Assembly: GCF_016722965.1 (NCBI RefSeq)
Contig: NZ_JAEQNB010000006.1
Location: 310,001-374,000, forward strand
DNA from: Tumebacillus amylolyticus
GTDB lineage: Bacteria > Bacillota > Bacilli > Tumebacillales > Tumebacillaceae
Direction of reading: 5' to 3'
Length of the DNA: 64,000 nt
Positions within the stretch are counted from its first letter, which is position 1. The number at the start of each line of letters is the position of its first letter. The notes under the pieces were generated by a model, which had not been told where the DNA came from, searched no databases, and saw only the letters and a list, made by a program, of their open reading frames with translations. This document shows, piece after piece, positions 23,201 through 29,095 of this stretch. Both the position numbers and the translations under genes were made by a program.

Positions 23201-26200
23201 TGAGCCGTCACTTCGTGCAACACACGAGAGTTGGGCACACGTCGAATTTTTACCGCCTGCTGGCCGGGTTGTGTGAGGATCTGACGCAAGCTCTCCACCG
23301 TCAAGAAATCAGATTCCCAATCCAGCCAATCTCCCCCGTCGATCAGGAGCGGACGTTCCGTTCCGATGTGTAAGATGACGTCATAACGGAACTGCGTCAA
23401 TTCGTTGTGTGCAACGCCGCGCTTCGGCAAAATTTCAACATGCCCGATGTGGGGAAGCTGTTGTTGCAAAGCCAAGAAGAAGGCCGGATCAATCACAAGT
23501 TCATTTTCTTCAAACATCCCTTTTTGAATGTTCTGACTCAAAATTTCAGTCGACATCGCCTTTGGGGCCTCATGCAGCTCGACCGCCGTATGGAACGCGC
23601 CCAAGAGCCCAAAATGTCGCACATCTCCTACAAAAACAAAGCCTCCCGGTGACACGACCTCTGTCGCCCCGCGCAACACGTCCACCAAATACTCAATATT
23701 CGGGAAGTACTGCACGACCGAGTTGATCACCACACCTGTGAAGGAGGAAGCTTCCAACCCTGCGAAATTGTCTGCCGTCCGATGAAGCAACTCCACTTGC
23801 GGCAACGGGAGTTCGCGACTCGCCAATTGATGATGCAGGCGGTTCACAACCTCTTGGGAAAAATCGGCCCCTACGTAGCGCTCACAATGCGGTGCAACGC
23901 GGTGTAAAATCATCCCGGTGCCACACCCGATCTCCAGCATGCGCTTCGGTTTCAGATCCAGAATCCGATCTACCGTATGACCAAGCCATTCGCGCATCTC
24001 GTCTGCCGGAATGGCATCTCCCGAATAGGAACTGTTCCAACCGATAATGTTGAACGTCGGGTCTTCCGATTCTTCGGACGTTTGCGTATAGGTGGTGTTA
24101 AACACCATCTCCCACTGGGAAGTCTGCTCCTGTTGCAGTTCTTGCTCCGCCTCTTGTTCCTCGCTGTCGGTGGATTGAGGGTCGTGTACGACATAGGCCA
24201 CCAGTCGTTTGTCTCCCTGTTCATACTCGCGAGCGATCACCACAGCTTCTTGGATCGCAGGGTGCTGACCCAGTACTTTTTCAATCTCCCCTAATTCAAT
24301 CCGAAACCCGCGGATCTTCACTTGCTGATCCGCCCGACCCAAGAACTCAAGGTTGCCATCCGCTCGGTAACGAACCAAGTCCCCCGTCTGATACAGCCGC
24401 TCTCCGCGCTCTCCATACGGATTGGCAATGAACTTTGCATCAGTCAGGTCTTGGTTGTTGAGGTAGCCGCGTGCAAGACCTGCTCCCCCGATGTAGAGCT
24501 CCCCCACACCTCCGATGGGCACGAGTCGCAGATGTTGATCCAAAACGTATACCTTCGTGTTGGCAATCGGCCGCCCAATCGGCACAGACGAAGAAATTTG
24601 CTCCACGTGGGTCAGCGTGTAACAGCAGGTGAACGTCGTGTTTTCCGTCGGACCGTACCCGTTGATGACGTGGCAATTCGGCAAGGACTGCAACACTTTT
24701 TTCACATGCGCAACCGAAAGAACGTCCCCGCCTGCCAGAAGTTGCCTCACCTGAACCAAATCTTCGAGACGCTCGTCCACCAATTGATGGAACAGCCCTG
24801 CTGTCAACCAGAGCGTTGTCACGCCGTGTTCGCGGATACATTCGCCCAATTCTTCCAAGGAACGCATCTGCGGCGGATATAGAACCAAGCGCGCACCGTT
24901 CAACAAACTTCCGAAAATCTCAAATATCGAGGCATCAAACGAAATGGGCGCAAATTGCAGCAACACGTCTTCCGCAGTCAAAGAGACATAATTCGTTTGT
25001 TTCACCAACCGAACGACCGCTTGATGTGGAACACAGACCCCCTTGGGTCTCCCTGTTGAGCCCGAGGTGTACAGTACATAGGCGAGATCTTGCGAAGAGG
25101 ACGCGAAGACGGGGTTCTCCTCGCTTTCTTGCGCGAGACGGCCCAAATCAGAATCCAGACAGACGATGGAGGTCGCCTGCTCCGGCAATTTTTCGAGAAG
25201 ATGTTGCAGCGTGACGAGAACGTCCAATCCCGTCTCTTCCATCATAAAAGTCAACCGGTCCATCGGGAGGTTGGCGTCCAGCGGTACATATGCGCCGCCC
25301 GCCTTTAAGATCCCGAGCAGACCGACCACCAGCTCAACCGAACGCTCCACACAGATTCCAACCATCACTTCGGGCCCGACCCCGAGTTTTCGCAAGTGAT
25401 GCGCCACTTGGTTGGAACGACGATTTAGTTCTTGGTACGAGATTACTTGATCTGCACACACGAGAGCCACTGCATCCGGAGTTGAACGAACTTGCTCTTC
25501 GAATAGGAATTGAATCGAGAATTCCTTGGGGTAATCGGTCTCCGTTTGGTTCCAATTCAACAGCACTTGTTGTTGTTCGGTGTCTGAGAGCATCGGAATC
25601 TCGTGGAGAGCAAGATCGGGATTGACGAGGACCGATTCCAACAACGTTTGGTAATGTTCCAGCATGCGCTGAATCGTACTCTCTTCAAACAAATCGGGAT
25701 TGTACGAAAAAGAGGTGGTGTACGTCCCGTTCTCCTCGTCAATCGAAACCATCAGATCATGGCCGGCTCCACCAAAGATGGAAGCGGACACTCCAAGAGG
25801 TTGAACCTGCGCCTCCCCAAGAGGCGCTGAAAACAAGACCGGAAGTTGGGCATCGAACTGAAGTCCCTGCGTGGTTTGGGCTTCCGACAAATCGGCTTCG
25901 ACCGAAGCATTTTGGTAAACACGCGCTTGGGATACATCGCGTTGCACACGCTGCGCCAACTGACGGAAGATTTGGACTTCAGTAGGTTTAGCTGGGAGCA
26001 CCCAGATTTGCTCGTGCCCACTTTCCGACCGGCTCAACAACGTGCCGATCAAAAAGTCGGCTTGTCCTGTATAACGGTACAGTAAAGTTTCACAAACCGT
26101 CAGCAACAACGTATAGAGATCGACGTCCAACTCGTGGCAAAGCTCTTGCGTTCGCTCTGCAAGCGGTGCAGGCCATGTGCAAGCATGCACAGAAAACGGA

Positions 26201-26337
26201 ACTCCTGAGGTCGTAGAGCGGGGTCTGTCTGCTGGCAATTGCAAAGCGGACCATTCACCACTGAACAGGCTCTTCCAATAAGAGAGTAGATCACCCATGT
26301 CCCTCTCCGCCGTTTGGTGCCTCGTCATGTTTTTCAT
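8272..26337 (-). CDS. Giant hybrid NRPS/PKS: five NRPS modules and a terminal ketosynthase
   Basis: A 6021-residue assembly-line enzyme. Approximate domains: half condensation domain 12-269 without HHxxxDG; A1 280-700, interrupted by an S-adenosylmethionine N-methyltransferase (MLEIGCGTGM near 800-809; 740-1110); carrier protein 1 1200-1265. Then four full C-A-carrier modules: C2 1295 (HHIVSDG), A2 1752, carrier 2259; C3 2350 (HHIVTDG), A3 2812, carrier 3350; C4 3436 (HHIITDG), A4 3886, carrier 4410; C5 4490 (HHIVIDG), A5 4950, carrier 5490. Last is a ketosynthase 5582-6009 with DTACSTS, EAHGTGT and KTNIGH intact. Ten-position codes read by eye (residue 10, Lys, assumed): A1 DAFWLGGTF (valine type), A2 DAFFLGVTF (hydrophobic), A3 DDIQISLVD, A4 DLWFFAGVF, A5 DVWAFAAVY (unassigned). 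The ATG has AGGGG at 5 nt, so the short N-terminus looks real. The product is probably an N-methylated pentapeptide extended by one polyketide unit. Confidence 0.93.
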   Translation of the reverse strand: MKNMTRHQTAERDMGDLLSYWKSLFSGEWSALQLPADRPRSTTSGVPFSVHACTWPAPLAERTQELCHELDVDLYTLLLTVCETLLYRYTGQADFLIGTLLSRSESGHEQIWVLPAKPTEVQIFRQLAQRVQRDVSQARVYQNASVEADLSEAQTTQGLQFDAQLPVLFSAPLGEAQVQPLGVSASIFGGAGHDLMVSIDEENGTYTTSFSYNPDLFEESTIQRMLEHYQTLLESVLVNPDLALHEIPMLSDTEQQQVLLNWNQTETDYPKEFSIQFLFEEQVRSTPDAVALVCADQVISYQELNRRSNQVAHHLRKLGVGPEVMVGICVERSVELVVGLLGILKAGGAYVPLDANLPMDRLTFMMEETGLDVLVTLQHLLEKLPEQATSIVCLDSDLGRLAQESEENPVFASSSQDLAYVLYTSGSTGRPKGVCVPHQAVVRLVKQTNYVSLTAEDVLLQFAPISFDASIFEIFGSLLNGARLVLYPPQMRSLEELGECIREHGVTTLWLTAGLFHQLVDERLEDLVQVRQLLAGGDVLSVAHVKKVLQSLPNCHVINGYGPTENTTFTCCYTLTHVEQISSSVPIGRPIANTKVYVLDQHLRLVPIGGVGELYIGGAGLARGYLNNQDLTDAKFIANPYGERGERLYQTGDLVRYRADGNLEFLGRADQQVKIRGFRIELGEIEKVLGQHPAIQEAVVIAREYEQGDKRLVAYVVHDPQSTDSEEQEAEQELQQEQTSQWEMVFNTTYTQTSEESEDPTFNIIGWNSSYSGDAIPADEMREWLGHTVDRILDLKPKRMLEIGCGTGMILHRVAPHCERYVGADFSQEVVNRLHHQLASRELPLPQVELLHRTADNFAGLEASSFTGVVINSVVQYFPNIEYLVDVLRGATEVVSPGGFVFVGDVRHFGLLGAFHTAVELHEAPKAMSTEILSQNIQKGMFEENELVIDPAFFLALQQQLPHIGHVEILPKRGVAHNELTQFRYDVILHIGTERPLLIDGGDWLDWESDFLTVESLRQILTQPGQQAVKIRRVPNSRVLHEVTAHGLLESPDLPPNVGELLEKAVAEQTDKGVNPEDLWAIGELLGYRVDVSWVQGDASGSYDVVFQPCTDSEPRRLPVFQEKAAFPLPWHAYANNPLQANFARVLVPKLRTYLKSLLPDYMLPSAFVLLPTIPLTLNGKVNRRALPSPSQFRFEQETEYIAPRTPIEELVAGIFAQVLGFEKVGVHDHFFEQGGHSLLATQVISRIRDAFRLEFQLHDLFEASTVSSLAQRIENARQLERPYEVPPIVSLDRGAEVPLSFAQQRLWFLEQFWPGLPSYNIPVALHLHGALDVVRLEQSLRMILSRHEALRTTFVDVEGQPVQVIRESVNLPFSVYDLTNLPEQERMEQVMQLVKAEAGHVFNLTQDVLFRAQVVQLGQFEHVLIVNMHHIVSDGWSMGVFASELADLYAGESGSPLPELPIQYADFSQWQRQWLQGEVLEAQLTYWKQQLTGPLPVLQLPTDRPRPALPGFQGAVHKFVLSKRLTEDLKALSQREGVTLFMTLLAAFQTLLHRYSGQTDIVVGSPIANRNRQEIEGLIGFFVNTLVLRTDLSEEPAFQEVMKRVRQVALDAYANQDVPFEKLVEEVQPERDLSHSPLFQVMFQLVPPAEFVLSGLSVEALEVHNGTSKFDLYLPLSEEGGRLVGRLEYNTELFEPATISRLVRHFQVLLEGIIAQPDVPISQLPLVSEGEEHHLLMDLNRTETEYPKHLTISELFEAQVEETPDSIAIVGDDHQLSYRELNARSNRLAHHLRSRGVGADVLVGLCMERSVEMITAMLGILKAGGAYMPFEPTYPEERLLYMFEDTKISLLLTQQEVLPQLPISSVETICIDREGTSFEQESEANPVHTIQPDHLAYVNYTSGSTGKPKGVCIPHRGVVRLVKQNHYVQFSQDQVFLQYATISFDAATFEIWGCLLHGGRLIVPPANKLSFEELGNLLLQYKVTTMFLTTSLFNQLIENHLECLVHLKTLLTGGEVMSLPHAREALTRLPDCQLVNVYGPTEGTTFTTYYPISSLEQLASNVPIGRPIANTMVYVLDHHLQPVPIGVAGELYIGGDGVARGYLNQPQLTAERFLADPFRVERDGKLYKTGDLVRYLPDGNLEFLGRTDDQVKIRGFRIELGEIEAALGQHPDLEQVVVVAREDRAGQKRLVAYTVPAENCHPTASDLRMFLNERLPAFMVPASYVLLQAFPLNPSGKVDRRMLPEPEAVLADVRDLIVAPRTAEEMVIAEIWSELLGCEQVHIQDHFFELGGHSLLAMQVVNRIRKQLGLQIELKELFAAPTVEQLAEIVAQRLGNDSEVGELQIPRAVAQEHYALSHAQKRLWFFYKFDPGATVYHVPVSYLLHEQLEPSVFAQALQALAARHAILRTVFLEVEGVPRQQVLDQGNVLFEYQDLRSLDAHLQRATLEAKMSACNEVPFDLTRGPLMRVLAFQLSAELTHIYLNMHHIVTDGWSNNVIFRELLELYRAEREGREADLEPLPIQYLDYAQWQEETGGHGPEEEGYWLQTLAKPLPVLDLPRDRERPKTQTFAGTSLHVEASKTLYASLQQVAKQQEVSMNMLLCTAYVTLLRHLSQDEDIIVGMPVAGRTMDALEPIVGFFANTLPIRVRFEEQVRTLQDLLHVVKQQTLEAYQHQNYPFDLLVEKVNPERDMSRPPIFSTLFGYLEGMQAAEQGAESLFGVDFQSETSKFDLALYAGEKNETLMFNFEYNTDLFNQTTMERYGNLLLQVLEAFATNLRAPLDSVEWITDADRAVYAAMNETAVEFDLNQLLHEAFIEQAEAHPERIALIYEGQSITYGEMHERSNRLANFLRDQGIERNQLVGIMMERSIELLVGMYGILKAGGAYVPIDPEYPIQRVQYMLTNSGSQVLLSKQTYREQVEEIASGLALKSLLYMDASANSQDVTDAKTSIFVWSDLQKYSTDTPVAVNEPSDLAYVIYTSGSTGKPKGVVIQHAAIVNRLLWHQSVFAATPQDCMIQRTTHCFDDSIIELFWPLRHGASLLILPREVYTNPEFLADFMMRYQVTYMQFVPALFSLFVNYLQGLQEEDRPRFVMRNFIVSGEALPSKLVNQWFEMYPTGTRIANLYGPTEAAVDVTAFLIEAPLETVYIGGPIANTQCYVVNRGGQLCPVGVKGELLVGGVQLAQGYLHQPEKTAQAFIANHLPGTPGDRLYRTGDLARILADGTIEYLGRIDNQVKVRGFRIELGEIEEVFVQHPAVEMAAVIVKTASDGNNMLVGFYKSTGGELESEELKGYIGRQVAAYMVPTRIVWLEEMPLTPNGKVDRKALEQIAADASFDITHDFVAPSTPTGQALQEIWGSVLKRDEISANDNFFDLGGHSLLVIQVTNRIQKQWGVTVELKDMFLHATLESLANHVDGLLGDDCEQQAVLIPSLPELAHYEMSHAQQRLYILYKFHPMSNVYNVPMLKTYRGTLDLPAFQAAWQMVVQRHEALRTLFVEIEDVPRQVVNAELEVPMVVHDLCGKTSAEQQAFIRATVEASESVPFDLEVGPLLRTILFKLSEAESELYLSMHHIITDGWSLDVLFGDLTLAYEALKSGQQPDWEVLPVRYVEYAAWQNQELLAGKWEQQEQFWLNAMAKPLPVLNLPTDFARPEVMTFHGEMVHAHVPMEVTEQLRALAKREEVSMYLLTLTAYLMLLHQMSAEEDIIVGTLAAGRTVAELEPMIGFFVNTMPIRISFAGVESLHDLLQAVKTQFLRSYEHQEYPFDLLVEKVNPERDTSRHPIFSTMFLYETNKKGDMKSPPHTISKFDLSLAVLDDADGLVLEFEYNTDLFKRSTIEQFHDRLKKVLHALAQHLSKPLGALDLLSDTDRLLYAQLNETQLAFPEEATIQELFYEQAALRPEEPALSDEQGMLTYGELNERTNQVARFLQEQGVGTNQFVGILMERSRESVVAMLAVLKAGAAYVPIDPNYPEERVQYMLEDSGASVVLTEKHLCSRLAEGTVETVCMEDIPNTTSKANLAVGNEPTDLAYMIYTSGSTGWPKGTMVAHRGVVSLVTWMKETFTADVRQSMLQFSSHSFDLSVWELYTSLLLGARVHVLSDRQRHSVEAFGQAVEELQATITFLPPALFHQFGLHLPENLNPWQTMTCIFVAGEALQAESVRIWQERFGDSLEIVNGYGPTEATVFTTYHRVRETVNPEWSTVPIGRPLANLELSILNSHLQLCPVNVPGELYIEGTGLAKGYLNKPDKTAEAFKPHPLKPGQHVYKTGDIVRLLPSGEIEFIGRQDFQVKVRGYRIETGEVEECLLQHPAVDLAAVVVKKDALGQNELIAFYTTQSNPLSPAELRRELEGKLPAYMVPAQILLLEEMPLLPNGKVNRRMLTERAESVAVTHSREFLAPVTAMEERVASIWTNLFAREEISRDDHFFEMGGHSLMAIQFLNRVHKELSVRLEMRDIFLHPTLEGIAAHVEANSVVPTLAPAMIERLPEQAHYELSSAQKRIWFLHQLHPSNRMYDVMTMMEHEGTLDLEKFEAAWKLVIERHEALRTVFFQLGSEPRQQVLDEIVIPLEVRDLQGLDRETQAEFISMKIELFNAQPFDLTKGPLVRMLLFKRGEQSYQLFLNIHHIVIDGWSMELLFRDLSLAYEAQVRGGEPEWAPLAVRYVDFAAWQREELEKGTWQAQEEYWLQQLSKPLPVLELPTDYPRPPVMTYSGSTEERTVSLELLEQLRGVAMREDVSLYQLLLAAYFMLMHHLSGQDDLIVGTPVAGRMNEELEPMVGFFVNMLGIRTRIEDIQTLRDLVQEVKHQFLSAFENHAYSFDLLVEKVNPTRDTSRTPIYSTMFTLHAERGTVQPAGSLQFVSREEELGFQTAKVDCSLMAVEQVNGLRLAFEYKTDLFKRESILRFADLYQEVLHAFVERMTAPLAEVELLSAEDRGIYAAFNDTAAEYDLETTLVDRFYDCVQSYPMSIALSGERGQLTYAGLNERSNQVAHLLKQQGLQSGEFVGIVMERSMETVVCLLGVMKAGGVYVPIDPDYPEERIRYMIGDSGAPYLFTKLAYVEKLQAFLESEGGQQGPKILCIEEAAEVSDKQDLRTELRPDDLAYMIYTSGSTGQPKGAMLAHRGVVNLVEWAADRYRIGRDDVVLEFASFSFDVSVWDTFVPLLLGGRCHLLSQAERLSVEEFAQAVENTGATAVAMPTVFFKQLATNLTEESYAKMKTLRNMFVAGEVFSGEVMRLWQRRFGEQISITNACGPTECTVYLSAYDANTPFPEEKVNVPVGTPVANYRLYVLNKYRTLCPVNVIGELYVETVALTKGYLGKPDKTAEALLPNPFVTAGERRFSDQLYKTGDLARLLPDGNLEILGRRDNQVKVRGYRIEIGEVEAAILRHPQVEVASVVVQSASDGSKELHGFYTSVEELPVHELKAFLSRLLPVWMVPAHLTSLAQMPLSPTGKVDRIALAQRKPQSGEEATPIKKAAQTRAAAPQVALGRSHLHQQIVDIWANALNRTPAEIRIDDNFFDIGGHSLLLMKVQDDLRKQVGSSLKILDLLQYTTVRQLADALGQPTSGKHRTQEPTFAPERIVEQESIAIIGIGLRFPGSKTPYEFWRNLREGNELIRDLTFEDVQSQWEHLDSEERERLVLREGYLDDIDLFDPEFFQMSQQEASYMDPQQRLFMLCAWEAIENAGYKVSDIRSNAAVYAGVSDTEFQTEVLGRGEGASDEFQSDLLTNKKFVATRLSYKLNLQGESVVVDTACSTSLVAVHMACQSLLTGQSEYAIAGGISVQTPQKCGYVYEPGFIASPDGYCRAFDEQANGTVFGNGVGTVLLKRLSAAERDGDPIYAVIKGSAINNDGNAKIGYTAPSQQGQADVIRKAQRVAGVDPSTISYIEAHGTGTHLGDPIEVSALKDVFGDQQEQGFCALGSVKTNIGHTDAAAGVAGLIKVALCMKYGELVPSLHFNKPNPALGLEDSPFYVNTTLKPWTEEKGLRRAGVSAFGIGGTNAHVILEQAPGTNTRTGGKEA

Positions 26338-26432
26338 TGTTTCCCCTCCAGAACCGCATTCGTAGTACGTAATGGAAATTTTTTAAAAATAGAACTTTTT
26401 GTTAGAGTAATTAACCAATCCCGTTTTTATAA

Positions 26433-26459
26433 ATTATCACACCCTTGATTATCGGTCAA
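26433..26459 (-). promoter_or_regulatory. Possible sigma-A promoter of the NRPS/PKS operon
   Basis: In the AT-rich divergent region, minus strand TTGACC (26454-26459) is followed after 15 bp by GATAAT (26433-26438), or after 17 bp by TAATTT. This leaves an about 95-nt leader before the NRPS start. The spacing is imperfect, so this is a candidate only. Confidence 0.35.
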
Positions 26460-26496
26460 TGTTAACAAATTCCGTTCCATTCATCAGTTGAAACTG

Positions 26497-26502
26497 TATA
26501 AT
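26497..26502 (+). promoter_or_regulatory. -10 element of the glutamate synthase-like gene
   Basis: A perfect TATAAT hexamer preceded by TG, 32 bp before the ATG at 26534. No good -35 hexamer lies 16-18 bp upstream, so the promoter is only partly supported. Confidence 0.4.
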
Positions 26503-26533
26503 AGAAAGCAAGTCATTCACACTTTCCCGCCTA

Positions 26534-28156
26534 ATGAAAGGTTGTGTATCCTTGGTCAACACATTACTCATGATCCTCATTCTGATTCTGATCGCTGTTC
26601 CCGCAACACTTTCCATCCAACTCTACCTCGTTTCGCGCAAGGCGCAGCACTCCATCATTCGTCAGCATCCCTACCTCGGTTGGATTCGGTACCTCTTAGA
26701 AAAACTCGGCCCGGAATTCCGCCAGTATTGGTTTGACGACGACAACGCGGGCAAGCCGTTCTCGCGTGCTGAATTCGTCGGCCTCGTGTTCTCCGCGAAG
26801 TACCGTCAAGACCTCATCTCCTTTGGCTCCAAACGTGACTTCGACCAACCCGGCTACTACATCGCCAATGACATGTTCCCCCTGCTCACCAACGAACTTC
26901 ACGTCAACAACGCCGAAGTTGTCCAAGCCAAGAAATACGTCATTCATAAGGAAGGCATTTTCTCCCGCAAGGAAAAAATGATCACCGACGAGTCTCCAAA
27001 ATGGCTCTATGATGACTCCGACACCCTCATCGTCGGCGGAGATCGCAGCCATCCTTGGCACCTAAGCGGCATGTTCGGCGCCTCTGCAACCTCCTACGGC
27101 GCAGTCGGGGAGAACTACATCCTCTCCACCGGCCACGGTGCAGCGATGGCCGGAGGTTCTTGGATCAACACCGGCGAGGGCGGCGTGGTCGAAGAACACT
27201 TGGCGTCCGGCGTCGACATCGTAGCGCAGATCGGGCCCGGCATGTTCGGATACCGCGATGAAAACGGGCAGTTCTCCCTCGACGAGTTCCGTGCCAAAGC
27301 CGCGACCCCGAACATCAAAGCGTTCGAACTCAAAATGGCGCAAGGTGCCAAGATTCGCGGCGGTCACCTCGAAGGCAGCAAAGTCAACGCCAAGATCGCG
27401 GCGGTCCGCAAAGTTCCGGTAGGCAAGACGATCAACTCGCCGAACCGTTTCCCGTTTCTCACCAACGCCGAAGAGATGCTCGAATTCGTCCAACTCCTGC
27501 AAGCAGAAGGCGGCAAACCGGTCGGAGTCAAGATCGTGGTTGGGCAACAGGCCAAGTTGGAGCTGTTCTTCCAGACGATGATCGACATGAACGTCTACCC
27601 CGATTTCATCACCGTTGATGGCGGTGAAGGAGGTTCCGGTGCCACGTACAAAGCGATGGCAGACTCGATGGGTCTCCCGCTCTTCCCGGCTTTGCTCACG
27701 GTCGTTGATACCGCCCTGCACTACGGCATCCGCGACAAATTCAAAATCTTCGCATCCGGCAAGCTCATCTCGCCCGACAAAGTTGCCATCGCACTCGCCA
27801 TCGGGGCAGACGCTGTCAACTCGGCACGCGGGTTTATGATGGCAAACGGCTGCATCATGGCGCTCCAATGCCACACCGGCAAGTGCCCGGCCGGCATCAC
27901 GACCACCGATCCCAAGTACCAAGACGCCCTCGTCCCCGAGGAAAAACAATGGCGCGTCATGAACTACCTCCTCTCGATGCGCTACAGCCTCTTCGCACTC
28001 GCCGCCGCCTGCGGACTCGACAGCCCGCGTAAATTCACCCGTGAGCATATCGTCTACAACAACCAATACGGCCAATCCGTGCAACTGCAACACCTCTTCC
28101 CCTATCCGGAAGCCGAACAAAAACCGGAACCCAAACCCGAAACCAACGCCTCCTAA
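26534..28156 (+). CDS. yerD: FMN-binding glutamate synthase-family protein (YerD-like)
   Basis: A 540-residue membrane-anchored relative of the synthase (GltB central) domain of glutamate synthase; its physiological reaction is not established. Residues about 8-30 form an N-terminal TM helix. The (beta/alpha)8 FMN domain includes GASATSYGAVGENYILSTGHGAAMAGGSWINTGEGG, the GxxS/TGEGG-type signature, VKIVVGQQAK, ITVDGGEGGSG and IFASGKLISPDKVAIALAIGADAVNSARGFM. A cysteine cluster ALQCHTGKCPAGI lies at the position of the iron-sulfur ligands of glutamate synthase. No glutaminase domain is present, as in YerD. The ATG at 26534 has no ribosome site; a TTG at 26552 with AAAGG about 10 nt upstream may be the true start, placing the TM helix right at the N-terminus. 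Confidence 0.85.
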   Translation: MKGCVSLVNTLLMILILILIAVPATLSIQLYLVSRKAQHSIIRQHPYLGWIRYLLEKLGPEFRQYWFDDDNAGKPFSRAEFVGLVFSAKYRQDLISFGSKRDFDQPGYYIANDMFPLLTNELHVNNAEVVQAKKYVIHKEGIFSRKEKMITDESPKWLYDDSDTLIVGGDRSHPWHLSGMFGASATSYGAVGENYILSTGHGAAMAGGSWINTGEGGVVEEHLASGVDIVAQIGPGMFGYRDENGQFSLDEFRAKAATPNIKAFELKMAQGAKIRGGHLEGSKVNAKIAAVRKVPVGKTINSPNRFPFLTNAEEMLEFVQLLQAEGGKPVGVKIVVGQQAKLELFFQTMIDMNVYPDFITVDGGEGGSGATYKAMADSMGLPLFPALLTVVDTALHYGIRDKFKIFASGKLISPDKVAIALAIGADAVNSARGFMMANGCIMALQCHTGKCPAGITTTDPKYQDALVPEEKQWRVMNYLLSMRYSLFALAAACGLDSPRKFTREHIVYNNQYGQSVQLQHLFPYPEAEQKPEPKPETNAS

Positions 28157-28160
28157 TAAA

Positions 28161-28197
28161 AAGAGGTCGCCCGCTACAACGGACGACCTCTTTTTTC
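28161..28197. terminator. Rho-independent terminator
   Basis: AAGAGGTCG ... CGACCTCTT hairpin followed by TTTTTT, directly after the stop at 28156. The left flank is A-rich, so it may also act on the opposite strand. Confidence 0.82.
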
Positions 28198-28203
28198 CCC
28201 GCA

Positions 28204-28248
28204 CACGCAAAAAAAGACCTCCCCCTCAAGGGTGGAAGGTCTTTTTTC
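28204..28248 (-). terminator. Terminator of the dienelactone hydrolase gene
   Basis: An A-run, AAGACCT stem, CCC/GGG inner pairs, AGGTCTT stem and T-run, about 25 bp past the stop of the convergent minus-strand gene. Together with the preceding hairpin it makes a double terminator between convergent genes. Confidence 0.75.
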
Positions 28249-28273
28249 CATCTAAGCTGACTTCCGACGAAGA

Positions 28274-29095
28274 TTACGCCTGTACCAGCACCATGCGGAA
28301 GAACTCGAGCGTTTGCGCGAGTGCATCACGCGCCGCGTCTACATCGTACGTGACGCGAGTGTCGTTGAAGAACGCATGACTTGCGCCCGGATAGACTTGG
28401 TATTCGAACTCTTTGCCCGCAGCTTGCATCGCTTGTGCATACTCCGGAATCATGCCGTTGATGTTCGGGTCGTTCTCGCCGAAGAAGCCGAGCACCGGGC
28501 ACGAAACATTCTCCGCGTTCTCCGGGTTCAGACGACCGTAGAACACAACCGCCCCCGCGAGATCCGCATGGTTCGCCAGCGCCGAAGACAGCGCCCCGCC
28601 CATACAGAAACCGACAGAAGCGACTCTTTGCCCTTGGCTGTGCTCATACGAATTCAAGAAGGCAAGCGATGCTTTCAACGTCGCGAGGAACACCGGACCG
28701 TTCGCCATGCCGCTGAACAAATTGGTCATCGTCTCCGTAACTTCGGAACGCTCCGGTTCCGGCAGTTTCGCAAGCTCCGTTGCACGCTCCTCGTCGTTAA
28801 ACCATGCCGTGTGCGGGATCGTATCGAGGAATTTCTTGGTCGCTTCGATGCGCTCCGGCGACAGACCCGGTTTGTGCTTGCCTGCGCCCTCGTAGTACAA
28901 GTCCGGCGCCACAGCCAGATAACCCGCTTCTGCAAAACGACGGGTCACATGCTGGATGTGCTCATCCGTCCCCCAGATCTCTTGAATCACCATGACGACC
29001 GGAAGCGGCGTTTTAGCGTTTTCCAGACGTGCGGTGTACAGCGAAATCTCTTGTCCGTCTTGCTCGGTGCGAATCCATTCGGTATGTAAGGTCAT
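28274..29095 (-). CDS. Dienelactone hydrolase-family protein
   Basis: A 273-residue alpha/beta-hydrolase of the dienelactone hydrolase family, cytoplasmic, with no signal peptide. The catalytic triad is visible: nucleophile Cys in GFCMGG (about 163), Asp in FGENDPNI (about 204-208) and His in GASHAFFND (about 238). The family motif VVMVIQEIWGTDEHI lies near residue 33 and carries the conserved Glu that keeps the Cys protonated. An insertion (about 75-130) makes it longer than the classic about 235 residues. The ATG has GGGAGG at a normal distance. The natural substrate is unknown; many such proteins act on esters or lactones outside chlorocatechol pathways. It is a single-gene unit with its own terminator. 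Confidence 0.85.
   Translation of the reverse strand: MTLHTEWIRTEQDGQEISLYTARLENAKTPLPVVMVIQEIWGTDEHIQHVTRRFAEAGYLAVAPDLYYEGAGKHKPGLSPERIEATKKFLDTIPHTAWFNDEERATELAKLPEPERSEVTETMTNLFSGMANGPVFLATLKASLAFLNSYEHSQGQRVASVGFCMGGALSSALANHADLAGAVVFYGRLNPENAENVSCPVLGFFGENDPNINGMIPEYAQAMQAAGKEFEYQVYPGASHAFFNDTRVTYDVDAARDALAQTLEFFRMVLVQA

Noticed and set aside
5249-26337. Epoxyketone proteasome-inhibitor type pathway
   Set aside because: NRPS plus one PKS unit fits, but the flavin acyl-CoA dehydrogenase needed beside such clusters is absent; the one at 60354 belongs to a separate catabolic operon.
26534-28156. True glutamate synthase large subunit (GltB)
   Set aside because: The glutaminase domain and C-terminal beta-helix are missing and an N-terminal TM helix is present; it is the YerD-like subgroup.
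27062-28210. Minus-strand frame opposite the glutamate synthase-like gene
   Set aside because: It crosses the double terminator and lies antisense to conserved FMN-domain coding sequence.
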